64,000 nt of DNA from Hofstenia miamia. Lineage: Eukaryota; Xenacoelomorpha; Acoela. A model generated the notes under the pieces. That model was not told where the DNA came from and searched no databases. It was given only the letters and a program-made list of their open reading frames with translations. Both the position numbers and the translations under genes were made by a program. Positions 59,501 to 63,035 of this stretch are shown in pieces (within the stretch, counting starts at the first letter, position 1; the number at the start of each line of letters is the position of its first letter). The stretch lies in NCBI GenBank assembly GCA_004352715.1, contig SCFE01000023.1:2366079-2430078 (forward strand), given 5' to 3'.

Positions 59501-60240
59501 TCTCTGCACCCTATCTCTGATGATTAGAATTATATATTTATAATTTATATTATAATGAGAAATAAACCTCGATATTTTTATTTTAAAGCAAAGAATATCT
59601 GTCTACTAAATTTTTATTAGTTTTCCAGTTTTTTGTTGAACACAATGCAACCTCAAATGAAATAGATGCAACTAAGGTATTGAAAGGCCTTCAGTGTTAA
59701 ATAGCATTGCTTATTTTATTTAGTTTTTCTATGATATTCACAATATACTGTAAAAGAAGCGTAACGGCAACCAACACTTTACTGAAAAATATAGGTGTAA
59801 AATTTAACAGTGAGAAGAAGCACTGTATACAACAAAGTTAGCAAAGAGGTTCTATAAATTTAACTCCTTAATCATCAGCAAATCTTGTGTCCAAGTTACT
59901 CTTTGCCATTAGGATTTCATATTTTACAATTGTAAATGTGTAAAAATTTATTTGCATCATTTGTATAAATTAAATATCAGAAATCATGTTTCGTCAGGTA
60001 CTTTTTTTTATTTAAAAGTTGTTATAAAAACTGGTTGTTAATTTATTCTACAAAATAGTTTTGTCAGAAATTTCAACCATTTCTTACTTGTGTAAAGTTT
60101 AAATATAAAATTGAATTTTTTTAAATATATCTTTTTAGGCATCCCAGCAAAAAAAGCTAAAATTAGTGACGACAGTTCCACCAGCGCAGTGTCCTGATGC
60201 AATTTCTCACAAATTTCTAGATTGTTCCATTTTTGAATAA
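22113..60240 (+). CDS. PUS3: tRNA pseudouridine synthase PUS3 (TruA family), split over about 38 kb
   Basis: Converts uridine to pseudouridine at positions 38/39 in the anticodon arm of tRNAs. Thirteen exons were placed by hand, each with AG before and GT after: 22113-22187, 22230-22330, 22372-22465, 25632-25748, 30232-30398, 30533-30593, 46027-46086, 46127-46191, 47906-48023, 50690-50753, 54977-55085, 56447-56502 and 56579-56637. They total 1146 bases, exactly 382 codons, with phases matching at every join. Motifs in family order: basic coiled N-terminus, KFLYFGWSHSGFAHQ (68-82), NTIE, CGRTDKSVNA (117-126; catalytic Asp 121), VISLQVRS, RTYKYYFP, GTHDFRNFCK, RTILHTD, HAFLYHQVR, LFPQRPQF, YPLVLFE and SQRPNV. 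Exons 14-15 (59629-59676, 60139-60240) are tentative and would bring it to about 431 residues, near the size of animal PUS3. One motif residue is odd: Ser 123 where Gly is usual. Confidence 0.92.
22368..22658. other. Intron 3 start; opposite-strand open frame is not a gene
   Basis: A 96-codon minus-strand frame covers this stretch but its first half is simply antisense to PUS3 exon 3. Nothing else supports it. Confidence 0.7.
22659..23277. mobile_element. hAT-like non-autonomous element, composite of two repeats
   Basis: Starts CAGTGGCGTACCCAGG and ends CCTGGGTACTCCCCTG, which are inverted repeats of each other (14 of 16). It is flanked by the identical 8-bp duplication GCCAACAC at 22651-22658 and 23278-23285. 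CAGNGG-type ends with 8-bp target duplications are the hAT signature. Inside, one complete unit (22659-22887) and one unit lacking its left end (23066-23277) share most of their sequence. They are separated by 177 bp of unrelated sequence, an N at 23065 and a C homopolymer. The middle is therefore uncertain, but the outer borders look real. Non-coding. Lies in PUS3 intron 3. Confidence 0.75.
23286..23412 (-). mobile_element. LINE-A endonuclease fragment
   Basis: Minus strand fragment corresponding to the endonuclease stretch around FDFCCGCAVVLSD. It begins immediately after the hAT-like target duplication, so the hAT-like element inserted next to or into it. Too short to be functional. Confidence 0.7.
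23413..23613. other. Non-coding intron sequence
   Basis: Part of PUS3 intron 3; no feature recognised. Confidence 0.4.
23614..24222 (+). mobile_element. LINE-A copy 4: 5' end with internally deleted ORF1, then endonuclease
   Basis: The leader TTAATTAGATTTCAGTCATG (23616-23635) is followed at once by the C-terminal third of ORF1 (APRTDSQFASFDIVCNQESH to stop at 23824), so some hundreds of bases of ORF1 are deleted while the reading frame is kept. The endonuclease follows (RRLSFYNYFLQSPVDFIFIT near 23908, FITETWLGPSLADSVVF near 23960, LCVYNPPSSST near 24137) and runs into a CT microsatellite at 24212. In PUS3 intron 3. Confidence 0.8.
24212..24764. repeat. CT microsatellite with 437-N gap
   Basis: Almost pure (CT)n on both sides of N 24297-24733; total length unknown. 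Peptides of Ser-Leu or Arg-Glu repeats read from it are artefacts. Confidence 0.97.
24765..25039. other. Non-coding intron sequence
   Basis: Part of PUS3 intron 3; nothing recognised. Confidence 0.4.
25040..25240 (+). mobile_element. hAT transposase dimerisation-domain relic
   Basis: Forward frame with NNPDLNKLLVFICQLATF, then HIVSANVERDFSNLVYTL near 25117-25170. The V-x-x-ER-x-FS block preceded by a hydrophobic segment is the hallmark of the C-terminal dimerisation region of hAT transposases. A stop follows at about 25181. No catalytic region nearby. In PUS3 intron 3. Confidence 0.5.
25241..25631. other. End of PUS3 intron 3
   Basis: AT-rich, no other feature; ends in the acceptor TTTTAATTTAG before exon 4. 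Confidence 0.6.
25632..25748 (+). CDS. PUS3: PUS3 exon 4 (catalytic Asp)
   Basis: 117 bases, 39 codons, phase 0 at both ends. Encodes ILDSLKKTQLIE and YSHCGRTDKSVNALEQ. GRTD carries the catalytic Asp of the TruA family (codon 121 of the inferred protein). The usual next residues are KG(V/I)(H/S)A; here they read KSVNA. Acceptor aatttag, donor gttttt, a weak 5' splice site. Confidence 0.9.
25749..26009. other. Start of PUS3 intron 4
   Basis: AT-rich, nothing recognised before the LINE-A copy that begins near 26010. Confidence 0.4.
26010..26863 (-). mobile_element. LINE-A copy 5: endonuclease with RT deleted
   Basis: Minus strand. 26863-26240 is the endonuclease (SRMDRSSGCHGGDLIASRLP near 26810, GDFNLPYVC near 26520, PVPAKLLDHFRLLQSV near 26325) and start of the linker. 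At about 26200 it jumps to the ORF2 C-terminal end and 3' region, so the reverse transcriptase is missing. Close to copy 2 in sequence. A frame break lies near 26640. Confidence 0.78.
26864..27862. other. Assembly gap (999 N)
   Basis: Gap within LINE-A copy 5, between ORF1 and the endonuclease. Confidence 0.99.
27863..28243 (-). mobile_element. LINE-A copy 5: 5' end and ORF1 N-terminus
   Basis: Minus strand from 28243: leader CTGTTTATTATACAG, then the ORF1 start region with the ATG altered (TATTTCGCCTCC where other copies have ATGCC.CC). The N-terminus follows (LKNLSDAQFTFAVGGLEKDA, SQMFTYSAAASRIVSSL) up to the gap. With its start codon gone it depends on a downstream start if it was ever translated. 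Its 5' end abuts the hairpin repeat at 28244. Confidence 0.78.
28244..28413. mobile_element. 170-bp hairpin MITE
   Basis: The two halves are inverted copies of each other along nearly the whole length. The left end GAAGAGAAAAAAAG...CCGAAGTCGATC matches the reverse of the right end GATCGACTTCGG...TTTTATTCTCTTC, and the inner parts CACAATCA...CATTTTCCCAAT and ...TTGATTGTG also pair. Non-coding. One half-length relative starts at 29878. Sits exactly between the 5' end of LINE-A copy 5 and the region before copy 6. Confidence 0.72.
28502..29800 (+). mobile_element. LINE-A copy 6: 5'-truncated RT and C-terminus with complete 3' end
   Basis: Begins inside the reverse transcriptase at LPQGSVFAVLFFLVAINDLP. 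It contains motif C as YVDDTAIFDF near 28605, then the thumb and C-terminal region, interrupted by N 28973-29200, and ends at TGA 29718-29720. The 3' UTR has AATAAA at 29760 and an ATT tail. The same 29 bases (starting CGCGCCATTC) flank the N run on both sides, so the gap is probably false or shorter than shown. The frame is otherwise open throughout, making it a young copy. In PUS3 intron 4. Confidence 0.85.
29878..30170. repeat. Dispersed repeat related to the hairpin MITE and to 19916-20149
   Basis: 29880-29970 aligns with the reverse complement of the right half of the 28244-28413 hairpin (ATAAAACTAG..TGAAGCCAATTCGAACATTAT). The rest aligns with 19916-20149. It ends in three units of the type TGTATTCAGCGCCATTATAA (30091, 30118, 30144). 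Confidence 0.6.
30232..30593 (+). CDS. PUS3: PUS3 exons 5-6
   Basis: Exon 5 30232-30398 (acceptor ttgctttag, donor gtaagt) encodes VISLQVRSRLEN, an acidic insert, YLKILNKSAHPDVIF and AWAPVKSDFSSR, matching the family's core strand after GRTD. Exon 6 30533-30593 (donor gtgagt) encodes FHCAYRTYKYYFPA; RTYKY is the conserved R-x-Y-x-Y motif. Intron 5 is 134 bp. Confidence 0.92.
30594..30829. other. Start of PUS3 intron 6
   Basis: No feature recognised in the first part of this 15.4-kb intron. Confidence 0.4.
30830..31275 (-). mobile_element. R2-like LINE N-terminal zinc-finger relic
   Basis: Minus strand frame 31275-30916 holds two Cys/His clusters: CTECEQKALNRHVRDDH and CIVEGCYKSYKSKGWYLGHI followed by KTCH. 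Just downstream (about 30870-30830) another frame reads FLNKAPGPDQVGTIRAL, the KAPGPD(G/Q) motif that opens many LINE reverse transcriptases. N-terminal Cys2-His2 fingers ahead of KAPGPD are typical of R2/R4-type LINEs. The middle is deleted and the rest of RT absent. In PUS3 intron 6. Confidence 0.5.
31276..31654. other. Non-coding intron sequence
   Basis: AT-rich; nothing recognised. Confidence 0.4.
31655..31985. repeat. TA microsatellite with 258-N gap
   Basis: (TA)n on both sides of N 31692-31949. Length unresolved. Confidence 0.95.
31986..32583. other. Non-coding intron sequence with a TA run
   Basis: AT-rich; a TA/CA tract at 32541-32578. No gene seen. Confidence 0.45.
32584..33850 (-). 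mobile_element. DDE-type transposon relic with 18-bp end motif, superfamily unclear
   Basis: The minus-strand frame 33756-32926 encodes NYPIRGHSYMECDRDMNAV, LPSDWVKVFRDARSKP and FTVIPL, then after a 316-N gap (33268-33583) YKVMCPFKTRPMRML and YKDSWNGVYNIAI, ending acidic (VEEEDDGEEKF). The GHSYMECDRDM...PSDW...AR pattern is like the C-terminal region of transposase-derived proteins seen in arthropods and other invertebrates (possibly Sola-like). The motif GAYATYACTGGTTTTTCC or variants lies reversed at 32591-32608 and forward at 32801-32818, 33777-33794 and 33831-33848, as expected for terminal and subterminal repeats. No intact N-terminal or catalytic part is visible. Confidence 0.5.
33268..33583. 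other. Assembly gap (316 N)
   Basis: Gap inside the DDE-type transposon frame; the flanking frames are compatible. Confidence 0.99.
33905..35036 (-). mobile_element. Tc1-like transposon, frame-broken
   Basis: A TA run (33905-33960) precedes the end sequence TACTGGCCAAAAGTTTGG (about 33963-33980), a common Tc1-family terminus. The minus-strand transposase starts at ATG 35028-35030: GSEISPTKRAQIHILCEE, paired helix-turn-helix region (YRAIAVRMGVSVSSVYRSV), linker GRSKVKTP, and THTIRRRLN. After a stop near 34602 the catalytic part follows in other frames: FNDES near 34570, QQDGAP near 34320 and GNSPDLNVIENCW near 34285. All three Asp-bearing blocks are recognisable, but the third acidic residue is Asp (DDD/DD-D type spacing not measured) and the frame is broken at least twice. 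No second terminal repeat is visible near 35040-35160. Confidence 0.8.
35037..35889. other. Non-coding intron sequence
   Basis: Several open frames of 60-70 codons at 35221-35470 and 35650-35859 have no recognisable content. Nothing supported. Confidence 0.45.
35890..40078 (-). mobile_element. L1/Tx1-like LINE, long but decayed
   Basis: About 4.2 kb on the minus strand. 40078-39120 is an ORF1-like region: PRRSYRLLKALQLIGTPAIA, a CFYTGQSKC..SH cluster near 39540, then a basic Ser/Pro-rich tail. 39060-38400 is endonuclease remnants ending NFSDHKLLMTTF near 38440. A 154-codon linker (38399-37935) follows. The reverse transcriptase has QTGFIKARNSSLNI near 37565, LNIGFNKAYDSIVHDYLF near 37455 and LGLPEIILNLIRALYSNN. 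The C-terminal part reads FGKANAVNVLLLTKILYQIQ near 36880 and CRLC near 36080. The FNKAYDSI block and the long C-terminal domain fit the L1/Tx1 group rather than CR1. The catalytic YADD is not readable and there are many stops. In PUS3 intron 6. Confidence 0.65.
40079..44036. other. AT-rich intron sequence, TA run, no gene
   Basis: Long non-coding part of PUS3 intron 6. 40140-40240 has a foldable CGGTTTTTAAAAAACCG core with CGGTTTCGGTTCTCGG words, probably an old MITE. 40550-40580 is (TA)n. 42880-42980 contains a loosely repeated unit (GTAGACACCAT.., CCTGGAA.TGCT.., GCCGACACCAT..). Open frames of 60-100 codons here (for example 43051-43350) show no known motif. Confidence 0.5.
44037..44559 (-). 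mobile_element. Internally deleted mariner
   Basis: Terminal inverted repeats of about 50 bp: left GGCGTGTTTGAAAAGTTCTG.., right (reversed) CGAGAGTTCTTTGAAAAACT... Both continue through GAGAC...TTCTGCGTTTT. They are flanked by TA (44035-44036 and 44560-44561). The minus-strand interior 44400-44121 encodes only the mariner transposase C-terminus: SDYHLFGPTKKMLRRRKFDD, AINSWIRQTPQSWF, KCINEDRSYF. The N-terminal and catalytic regions are deleted. In PUS3 intron 6. Confidence 0.8.
44562..46026. other. End of PUS3 intron 6, no gene
   Basis: AT-rich. Nothing recognised apart from the acceptor TGTTTTTTAG before exon 7. Confidence 0.5.
46027..46191 (+). CDS. PUS3: PUS3 exons 7-8 (40-bp intron)
   Basis: Exon 7 46027-46086 encodes LMKEAAKYLEGTHDFRNFCK; GTHDFRNFCK is the most typical PUS3 block. 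Exon 8 46127-46191 encodes IDKSKDFINTERTILHTDIE. The 40-bp intron runs gttaat...ttttag. Exon 7 is 15.4 kb from exon 6. Confidence 0.95.
46192..46966. other. Start of PUS3 intron 8
   Basis: AT-rich; nothing recognised before the DNA transposon at 46967. Confidence 0.45.
46967..47856 (+). mobile_element. Tc1/mariner-type DNA transposon relic with repeat-bearing ends
   Basis: 890 bp with inverted ends: left AACATTTTCACG..TAATTTCGAACAAGAGAG, right (reversed) AACATTTACACG..TTCTAACAAGAGAG. It is flanked by TA at 46965-46966 and 47857-47858. The word TTTCGAACAAGAGAG or close variants repeats four times at 46985-47058 and twice inverted at 47810-47840. The interior reads IVLCMDNAPWLSHVESQ near 47325 and, in a shifted frame, MFPIERYWTAFKTGVKRAYL near 47458. 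The DNAP and (P)IE..W..FK blocks are like the IS630/Tc1/mariner catalytic domain. Broken frame. In PUS3 intron 8, ending 49 bp before exon 9. Confidence 0.6.
47906..48023 (+). CDS. PUS3: PUS3 exon 9
   Basis: 118 bases with acceptor cattttag-type tttattttag and donor gtaagt. Encodes SSSFCAFVIRGHAFLYHQVR and LIVAILFAVGMELESPD. HAFLYHQVR is the conserved F-L-x-H-Q-(V/I)-R motif. The phase joins to exon 8 (AT plus A). Confidence 0.95.
48024..48119. other. Start of PUS3 intron 9
   Basis: Short non-coding stretch. Confidence 0.4.
48120..49820 (+). mobile_element. R4/R2-type LINE relic (RT and C-terminal endonuclease region)
   Basis: The + strand of this stretch is purine-rich, unlike the rest of the intron. 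Translated in shifting frames it gives MWIKFRKTYDIISHSW near 48773 (family: DY.KAYDSVPHSW), EIFEGGSLVQLLFVVSFIPI near 48925 (family: GIFQGDSLSPLLF...PL) and, further on, CMLCKKELEKIAHLIAGFEK near 49434 (family: CR.C....ETI.HI..GC) followed by NGY.FKQYRM. This order fits LINEs with a C-terminal restriction-like endonuclease. Stops are frequent and the active-site residues lost. In PUS3 intron 9. Confidence 0.5.
49821..50071. other. Non-coding intron sequence
   Basis: Nothing recognised. Confidence 0.4.
50072..50642 (+). mobile_element. Second internally deleted mariner
   Basis: Ends CAGGTTGTCCGGAAAGTTCG (from 50074) and, reversed, TAGGTTGTCTGAAAAGTTCG (to about 50642) are inverted repeats. 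The + strand interior holds QDNARPHGSLRTRQKLLQVE from about 50276 and HPTYSPDIASTDFHLFRSLQ from 50350. It continues with YPDEFFAIKPPQFWEEGIFK to a stop at 50572-50574 after GSYFVD. These are the last two catalytic blocks and the C-terminus of a mariner transposase; the first half is missing. It ends 47 bp before PUS3 exon 10 and is a different mariner subfamily from that at 44037. Confidence 0.8.
50690..50753 (+). CDS. PUS3: PUS3 exon 10
   Basis: 64 bases, acceptor gtttttag, donor gtatgt. Encodes IVKKLLDLELFPQRPQFTLA; the (N/F)PQ(K/R)PQ(Y/F) block is a PUS3 marker. Phase 0 in, phase 1 out. Confidence 0.92.
50754..51700. other. Start of PUS3 intron 10
   Basis: AT-rich; no gene or repeat recognised. 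Confidence 0.45.
51701..51945. repeat. Two TA microsatellites with a short GC-richer word between
   Basis: (TA)n at 51819-51846 and 51909-51934. Between them lies CTAGCTGTTTGACCCGTGCT and a TGCACTCGGG word, a sequence type often found at transposon ends next to TA runs. Length polymorphism likely. Confidence 0.7.
51946..52744 (-). mobile_element. Penelope-like element, copy A (GIY-YIG endonuclease end)
   Basis: Minus-strand frame ending at 52061. From its 5' side: SFCDPKYRINTIECLLNRII, ELYEIFEKNGYPHKLI (the R..KI...NGYP region between RT and nuclease), a linker, then the GIY-YIG domain YKYNCEECNISYIGETKCHF, TRINEHLSGHQ, MRTPNTKIAEALIIKNH. These nucleases make the nick that starts Penelope-like retrotransposition. 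The 3' end has AACCGGTTTCGATTCG read in + sense and runs into a TA microsatellite. The reverse transcriptase is absent (5' truncation at 52744). In PUS3 intron 10. Confidence 0.82.
52745..53118 (+). mobile_element. Penelope-like element, copy B (inverted partner)
   Basis: Begins exactly within the GIY-YIG region (YKYNCEECNISYIGEIKRHF, HQHHTRKIHFNIIMRTPNTK) and repeats the 3' part of copy A on the opposite strand down to ACCGGTTAA and a TA run. Differs from copy A by scattered substitutions (for example GETKCHF versus GEIKRHF). A and B share about 375 bp and face away from each other. Confidence 0.82.
53119..53520. repeat. TA microsatellite with 337-N gap
   Basis: (TA)n on both sides of N 53150-53486. 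Confidence 0.95.
53521..53824. other. Non-coding, with a C-rich patch
   Basis: 53660-53750 is C-rich (CCCCACTCCACCCCACCC) and holds the 18-bp palindrome-like CCATGGAGTTCTCCATGG. No gene recognised. Confidence 0.45.
53825..54050. mobile_element. Harbinger-like hairpin MITE, copy 2
   Basis: 226 bp, near-identical to 15464-15688. Ends GGCCACGGTTAGAC and GTCTAACCGTGGCC are perfect inverted repeats. Flanked by TTA at 53822-53824 and 54051-54053. In PUS3 intron 10. Confidence 0.88.
54051..54976. other. End of PUS3 intron 10
   Basis: AT-rich; no feature supported. Ends in acceptor TCATTTTAG. Confidence 0.5.
54977..55085 (+). CDS. PUS3: PUS3 exon 11
   Basis: 109 bases. Encodes YPLVLFETSFNYELNWITQ and YLRKRLAEHSVK. 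The PLVL(F/Y) strand and the H(S/A)VK end match PUS3. Phase 1 in, phase 2 out; donor gtaata. Confidence 0.92.
55086..55640. other. Start of PUS3 intron 11
   Basis: AT-rich. 55205-55250 carries a GC-richer patch (GGAGGCACAGGGACGGCTGC) resembling an old hAT-type MITE end. No gene. Confidence 0.4.
55641..55860 (+). mobile_element. hAT dimerisation-domain relic (weak)
   Basis: Forward frame reads AKFHISFCVERLFSSIICVK near 55734-55793, a V-ERLFS block like the end of hAT transposases, with stops on both sides. Short and isolated; assignment tentative. Confidence 0.3.
55861..56446. other. End of PUS3 intron 11
   Basis: AT-rich, nothing recognised; acceptor TTAGTTTAG. Confidence 0.4.
56447..56637 (+). 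CDS. PUS3: PUS3 exons 12-13 (76-bp intron)
   Basis: Exon 12 56447-56502 encodes SILIQDMINSFPAEPQST, comparable to the PUS3 segment after H(A/S)VK. Exon 13 56579-56637 encodes SQRPNVMSISSVEQYVHNQ, matching the family's RP....S.E..(I/V)....  segment. Both junctions are in phase (K split AA/A, V split G/TC). Less conserved than earlier exons, but phase and order fit. Confidence 0.78.
56638..56839. other. Sequence after PUS3 exon 13
   Basis: Intron 13 or 3' flank; nothing recognised. Confidence 0.35.
56840..57350. repeat. 245-bp direct repeat around a 21-N gap
   Basis: 56840-57084 and 57106-57350 are the same sequence with about two differences, separated by 21 N. The minus strand reads ESIEPIQRRVFEDLTQSESA, perhaps a coding relic. 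The N run at the exact junction points to an assembly duplication (two haplotypes or overlapping contig ends). Confidence 0.85.
57351..58029. other. Non-coding, with a TA run
   Basis: (TA)n at 57504-57529; otherwise AT-rich and featureless. Confidence 0.45.
58030..59170 (-). mobile_element. hAT-like transposase relic
   Basis: Minus strand. 58888-58697 reads MPRTRKPDTIGKSSSVMTIF and NCLKRCQMHSNLIEDSALDR, like the region before the dimerisation domain in hAT-type proteins (MPR....Q..R.N). 58275-58051 reads SLEKKIMCILPSQACAKRGF followed by FSQNCRNMLKTCNIKERL, like the SHGQA.VERGFS.N..... block of the same group. Many stops between. Lies after PUS3 exon 13. Confidence 0.45.
59171..59628. other. 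Non-coding; alternative PUS3 3' end considered here
   Basis: 59452-59527 has an open stretch (EQQFNETLIALAKRRSLHPI then stop) with an AG before it and AATAAA at 59562. Its phase does not join to exon 13, so it is not included in the model. Confidence 0.35.
59629..60240 (+). CDS. PUS3: PUS3 exons 14-15 (tentative)
   Basis: Exon 14 candidate 59629-59676 (acceptor ttttccag, donor gtattg) encodes FFVEHNATSNEIDATK. Exon 15 candidate 60139-60240 (acceptor ctttttag) reads ASQQKKLKLVTTVPPAQCPD and ends at TAA 60238-60240, which overlaps AATAAA. Both are in phase with exon 13. In another frame exon 15 reads IPAKKAKISDDSSTSAVS and stops at 60194-60196. The PUS3 C-terminus is poorly conserved, so homology cannot decide. 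Confidence 0.4.
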
Positions 60241-63035
60241 AAATAAGCATGTGTATTCGTGATTTAATAATAGTGCATCTGTTCAATTTTAAAAATTATA
60301 AGGAAATGTGAGAATATTGCACTTTTATTATCCAACTGCACAGAATTTGTAGTAATTTTAAGAAATTTAATATTCCGTTTAAGTGGGCTATTGTGTACAA
60401 CAACTTCAGTCTTATAAAAATTGGAACACTTATTCAATATACTTTTAAGGTTTTCAAATTTGCTAGAAAAATAATGACATTATTTAGTTTCCTAGATTTC
60501 AATTTATAAATAACAGTTTAGATCTAAAGCTTATCTTCATTAAATATTTCTTTATTAATGAAGCAATCAGATTAGTCTTCTTAAGCAAATTCAACATATT
60601 TCCAATTAAAAAAAACCCCTGCTGAAGAAAAAATTTAGAATGGGGAACATAGCTTGGATTTAAATTTTATTAATATGCAATTTTTCGCTATCAAATGCCT
60701 GGGTAATACATCCATAGGAGAGTTCTGCGTTATCACAATAATTATGTCTCGGTAGTGTCATTAAAAAGTTTTTAGTACTTGTGCCGTGCCGGTAACGTAA
60801 ATTCTATCATCGCTCCCACGATGCAATGTCTTAAAACACTCCAAAATAGTGAATTAATTTCTCAAAAACAAAAATTTGTACTGAAGTTCTGGTACCGCTA
60901 AGGATTTTTAAAGTAGTACCGGTCCTTTACCGTTAACAATACCGTATTTCTAATATGGTACCGGACGATGATACTGATGCCGCAGACCTCTTGTCCATAG
61001 CCATTTATTTGTCTTCATAATTGTCGCTATTATAATTGTCATTTGTATTAATTACATTGGCATACACTGATTTTTCATTGGGATGAAAATTAGGGTTTGT
61101 GTTGTGATGGATGTGGACGTAATTTAGCTCATTTTTCGATGGGTTCTTCAAATTGTTTGTGGTGGTGAAGAGTGAGTGTTTTCATTTTCGAAGGACAGTT
61201 TTCAAACTTTATGAAGATTCAACTTTTGGAATGTCGTTTGGTTGAAATTCGAAATCAAAAGTTTCTTTAACCAATTACGAAATATCTCCTATTGTCCAAA
61301 TATAACTTTTACAAATAGTTTTTTCTTACAAATGATTTATAATACAAATATAATGATAGTGGGAGACTGAAATGTAAATGTAACCATTTTCTTAGTACTT
61401 TCAATATTGCGCTAATACATAAAACATTTTCTTATACAATTACTGCTAATGGTAAGCACTCATTGACTATATTATGAAATCAGAAAAGGCTTCGTCTTAT
61501 AATAATTTTTGTTTTAAATTTTCATACTAAGGTAATTAAATTATAGTTATTTATTCGAATATTCGAAACGCGGGTAAATCGACTATATCTTGGAAAAATA
61601 CGAAAAAAATATATTAAAGCTACCCATTAACTCCGATAGTAGTTAAAATCCTAAACAGGATTTTTATATATTTATCATTAACACATAATAAAATGCTATC
61701 GAATTCTACAAACATTTACTTTTCTATTTGGATATATACTGCACAGTAAAATATATTATTTCATTCAAAAGTCCAAAAAATCTCCAAATAATCTTTCAAA
61801 ATCATAGATTGATCCTACATGCATTCGAAAAATATATTCATTCTCAAAAGAAAATCATGCCTACAAAGCTGCGTAAAATGTATACAATGTTATTAAATAA
61901 AAAATATTGGGTGTGCATTAAAATTGGAGTCCCACAGATAAAGTTGGATCTGTTCTAAATTTAAAAGCATCTACTAATTTTGTCTAACGTTGTTTACAAA
62001 ATTATATACGCCTTTGGTGCAACTTGTTTGACAAACGACAATTATATAGAAAAATTCAGCTCGTAGAACATCACTTAAATATCTGTGATTAGAAATTTAG
62101 TTATAAAATGTTATGCAAGACAACATTAATTTACACTAAAAGCAGCTGAATCATGTTCTATAATATATTTAACAAAACTTGATAAAAATGAAGAATACTT
62201 TTTTCTGATTGGTTGAGAGGTGAATTTAAGGAGATGTCACTTTTGTCTTATTAATTTAATGCGGTAAATTTGCATTTCTTATGCTATTTAACAAAAAATA
62301 TTGCCAATTGTTTCTATTCAAAATAATTAACATTAGTTTCCCATACCACAACATTGCCTTCCTTCTTAGGTATTTGAGAAATTCATATTTCATTGAAAAA
62401 ATCCAAAATATTACAAAAGCACATTTGTTCTATATTTAAAAAAAATATTGAGAGTTTGATGACACTTGTTCTCACTCTGATGTTTTCAATGACTAAATTC
62501 CATAGCCTTAACTTTGTAATGAGCAAGTGGCATTTAATTTCGGAGATAGAGATCTGACAAAATCATGATGGTCTCTGTTCGGATAATGTGAATATTTATT
62601 GCAAGTAATAGTCTTCGAATTCTTGTCTTGATACAAGAGGAAACGGGATAGGATATTTTTAGTTATGAGGAACAAGAGCAATGGAAGATGCAATTATTAG
62701 TCAGTAAATGCTCTTTGAATTATAAAATTATTCAAAAAATTTACACACATACGGCCTAAGTGACTAAAATGTGAGTTTATCATAAACTTCCATTTTTCTA
62801 AATGCAAAATATATTACTGTTCATTTTAATTGCAATGGAAAGGCTGAGTTCATTGATGTTTAACTGTTTCTTGAACATTGGTGTGCACTTACTAGTGATG
62901 TGCAGGCACGCGTACTACACACATAGCAATGACTATACGATAACTTGTTATTATAATATGGAAAGGAAACATCTATATTTAGATTTGCTTTTTAATTTCA
63001 TTTTTAAATACTCTTAGTTTATTACTATAGTAATT
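60241..63035. other. AT-rich region without supported genes
   Basis: 60780-60990 has GGTACCGG/CCGGTAC words (GTGCCGGTAACG, GGTACCGCTAAGG, AGTACCGGTCC, TACCGGACG), probably an old MITE. Open frames of 60-80 codons at 61728, 62508 and 62802 are unremarkable. Confidence 0.5.

Noticed and set aside
59452-59527. Alternative last exon of PUS3 with nearby AATAAA
   Set aside because: Needs a one-base carry-over, but exon 13 ends in phase 0; kept only as an alternative.
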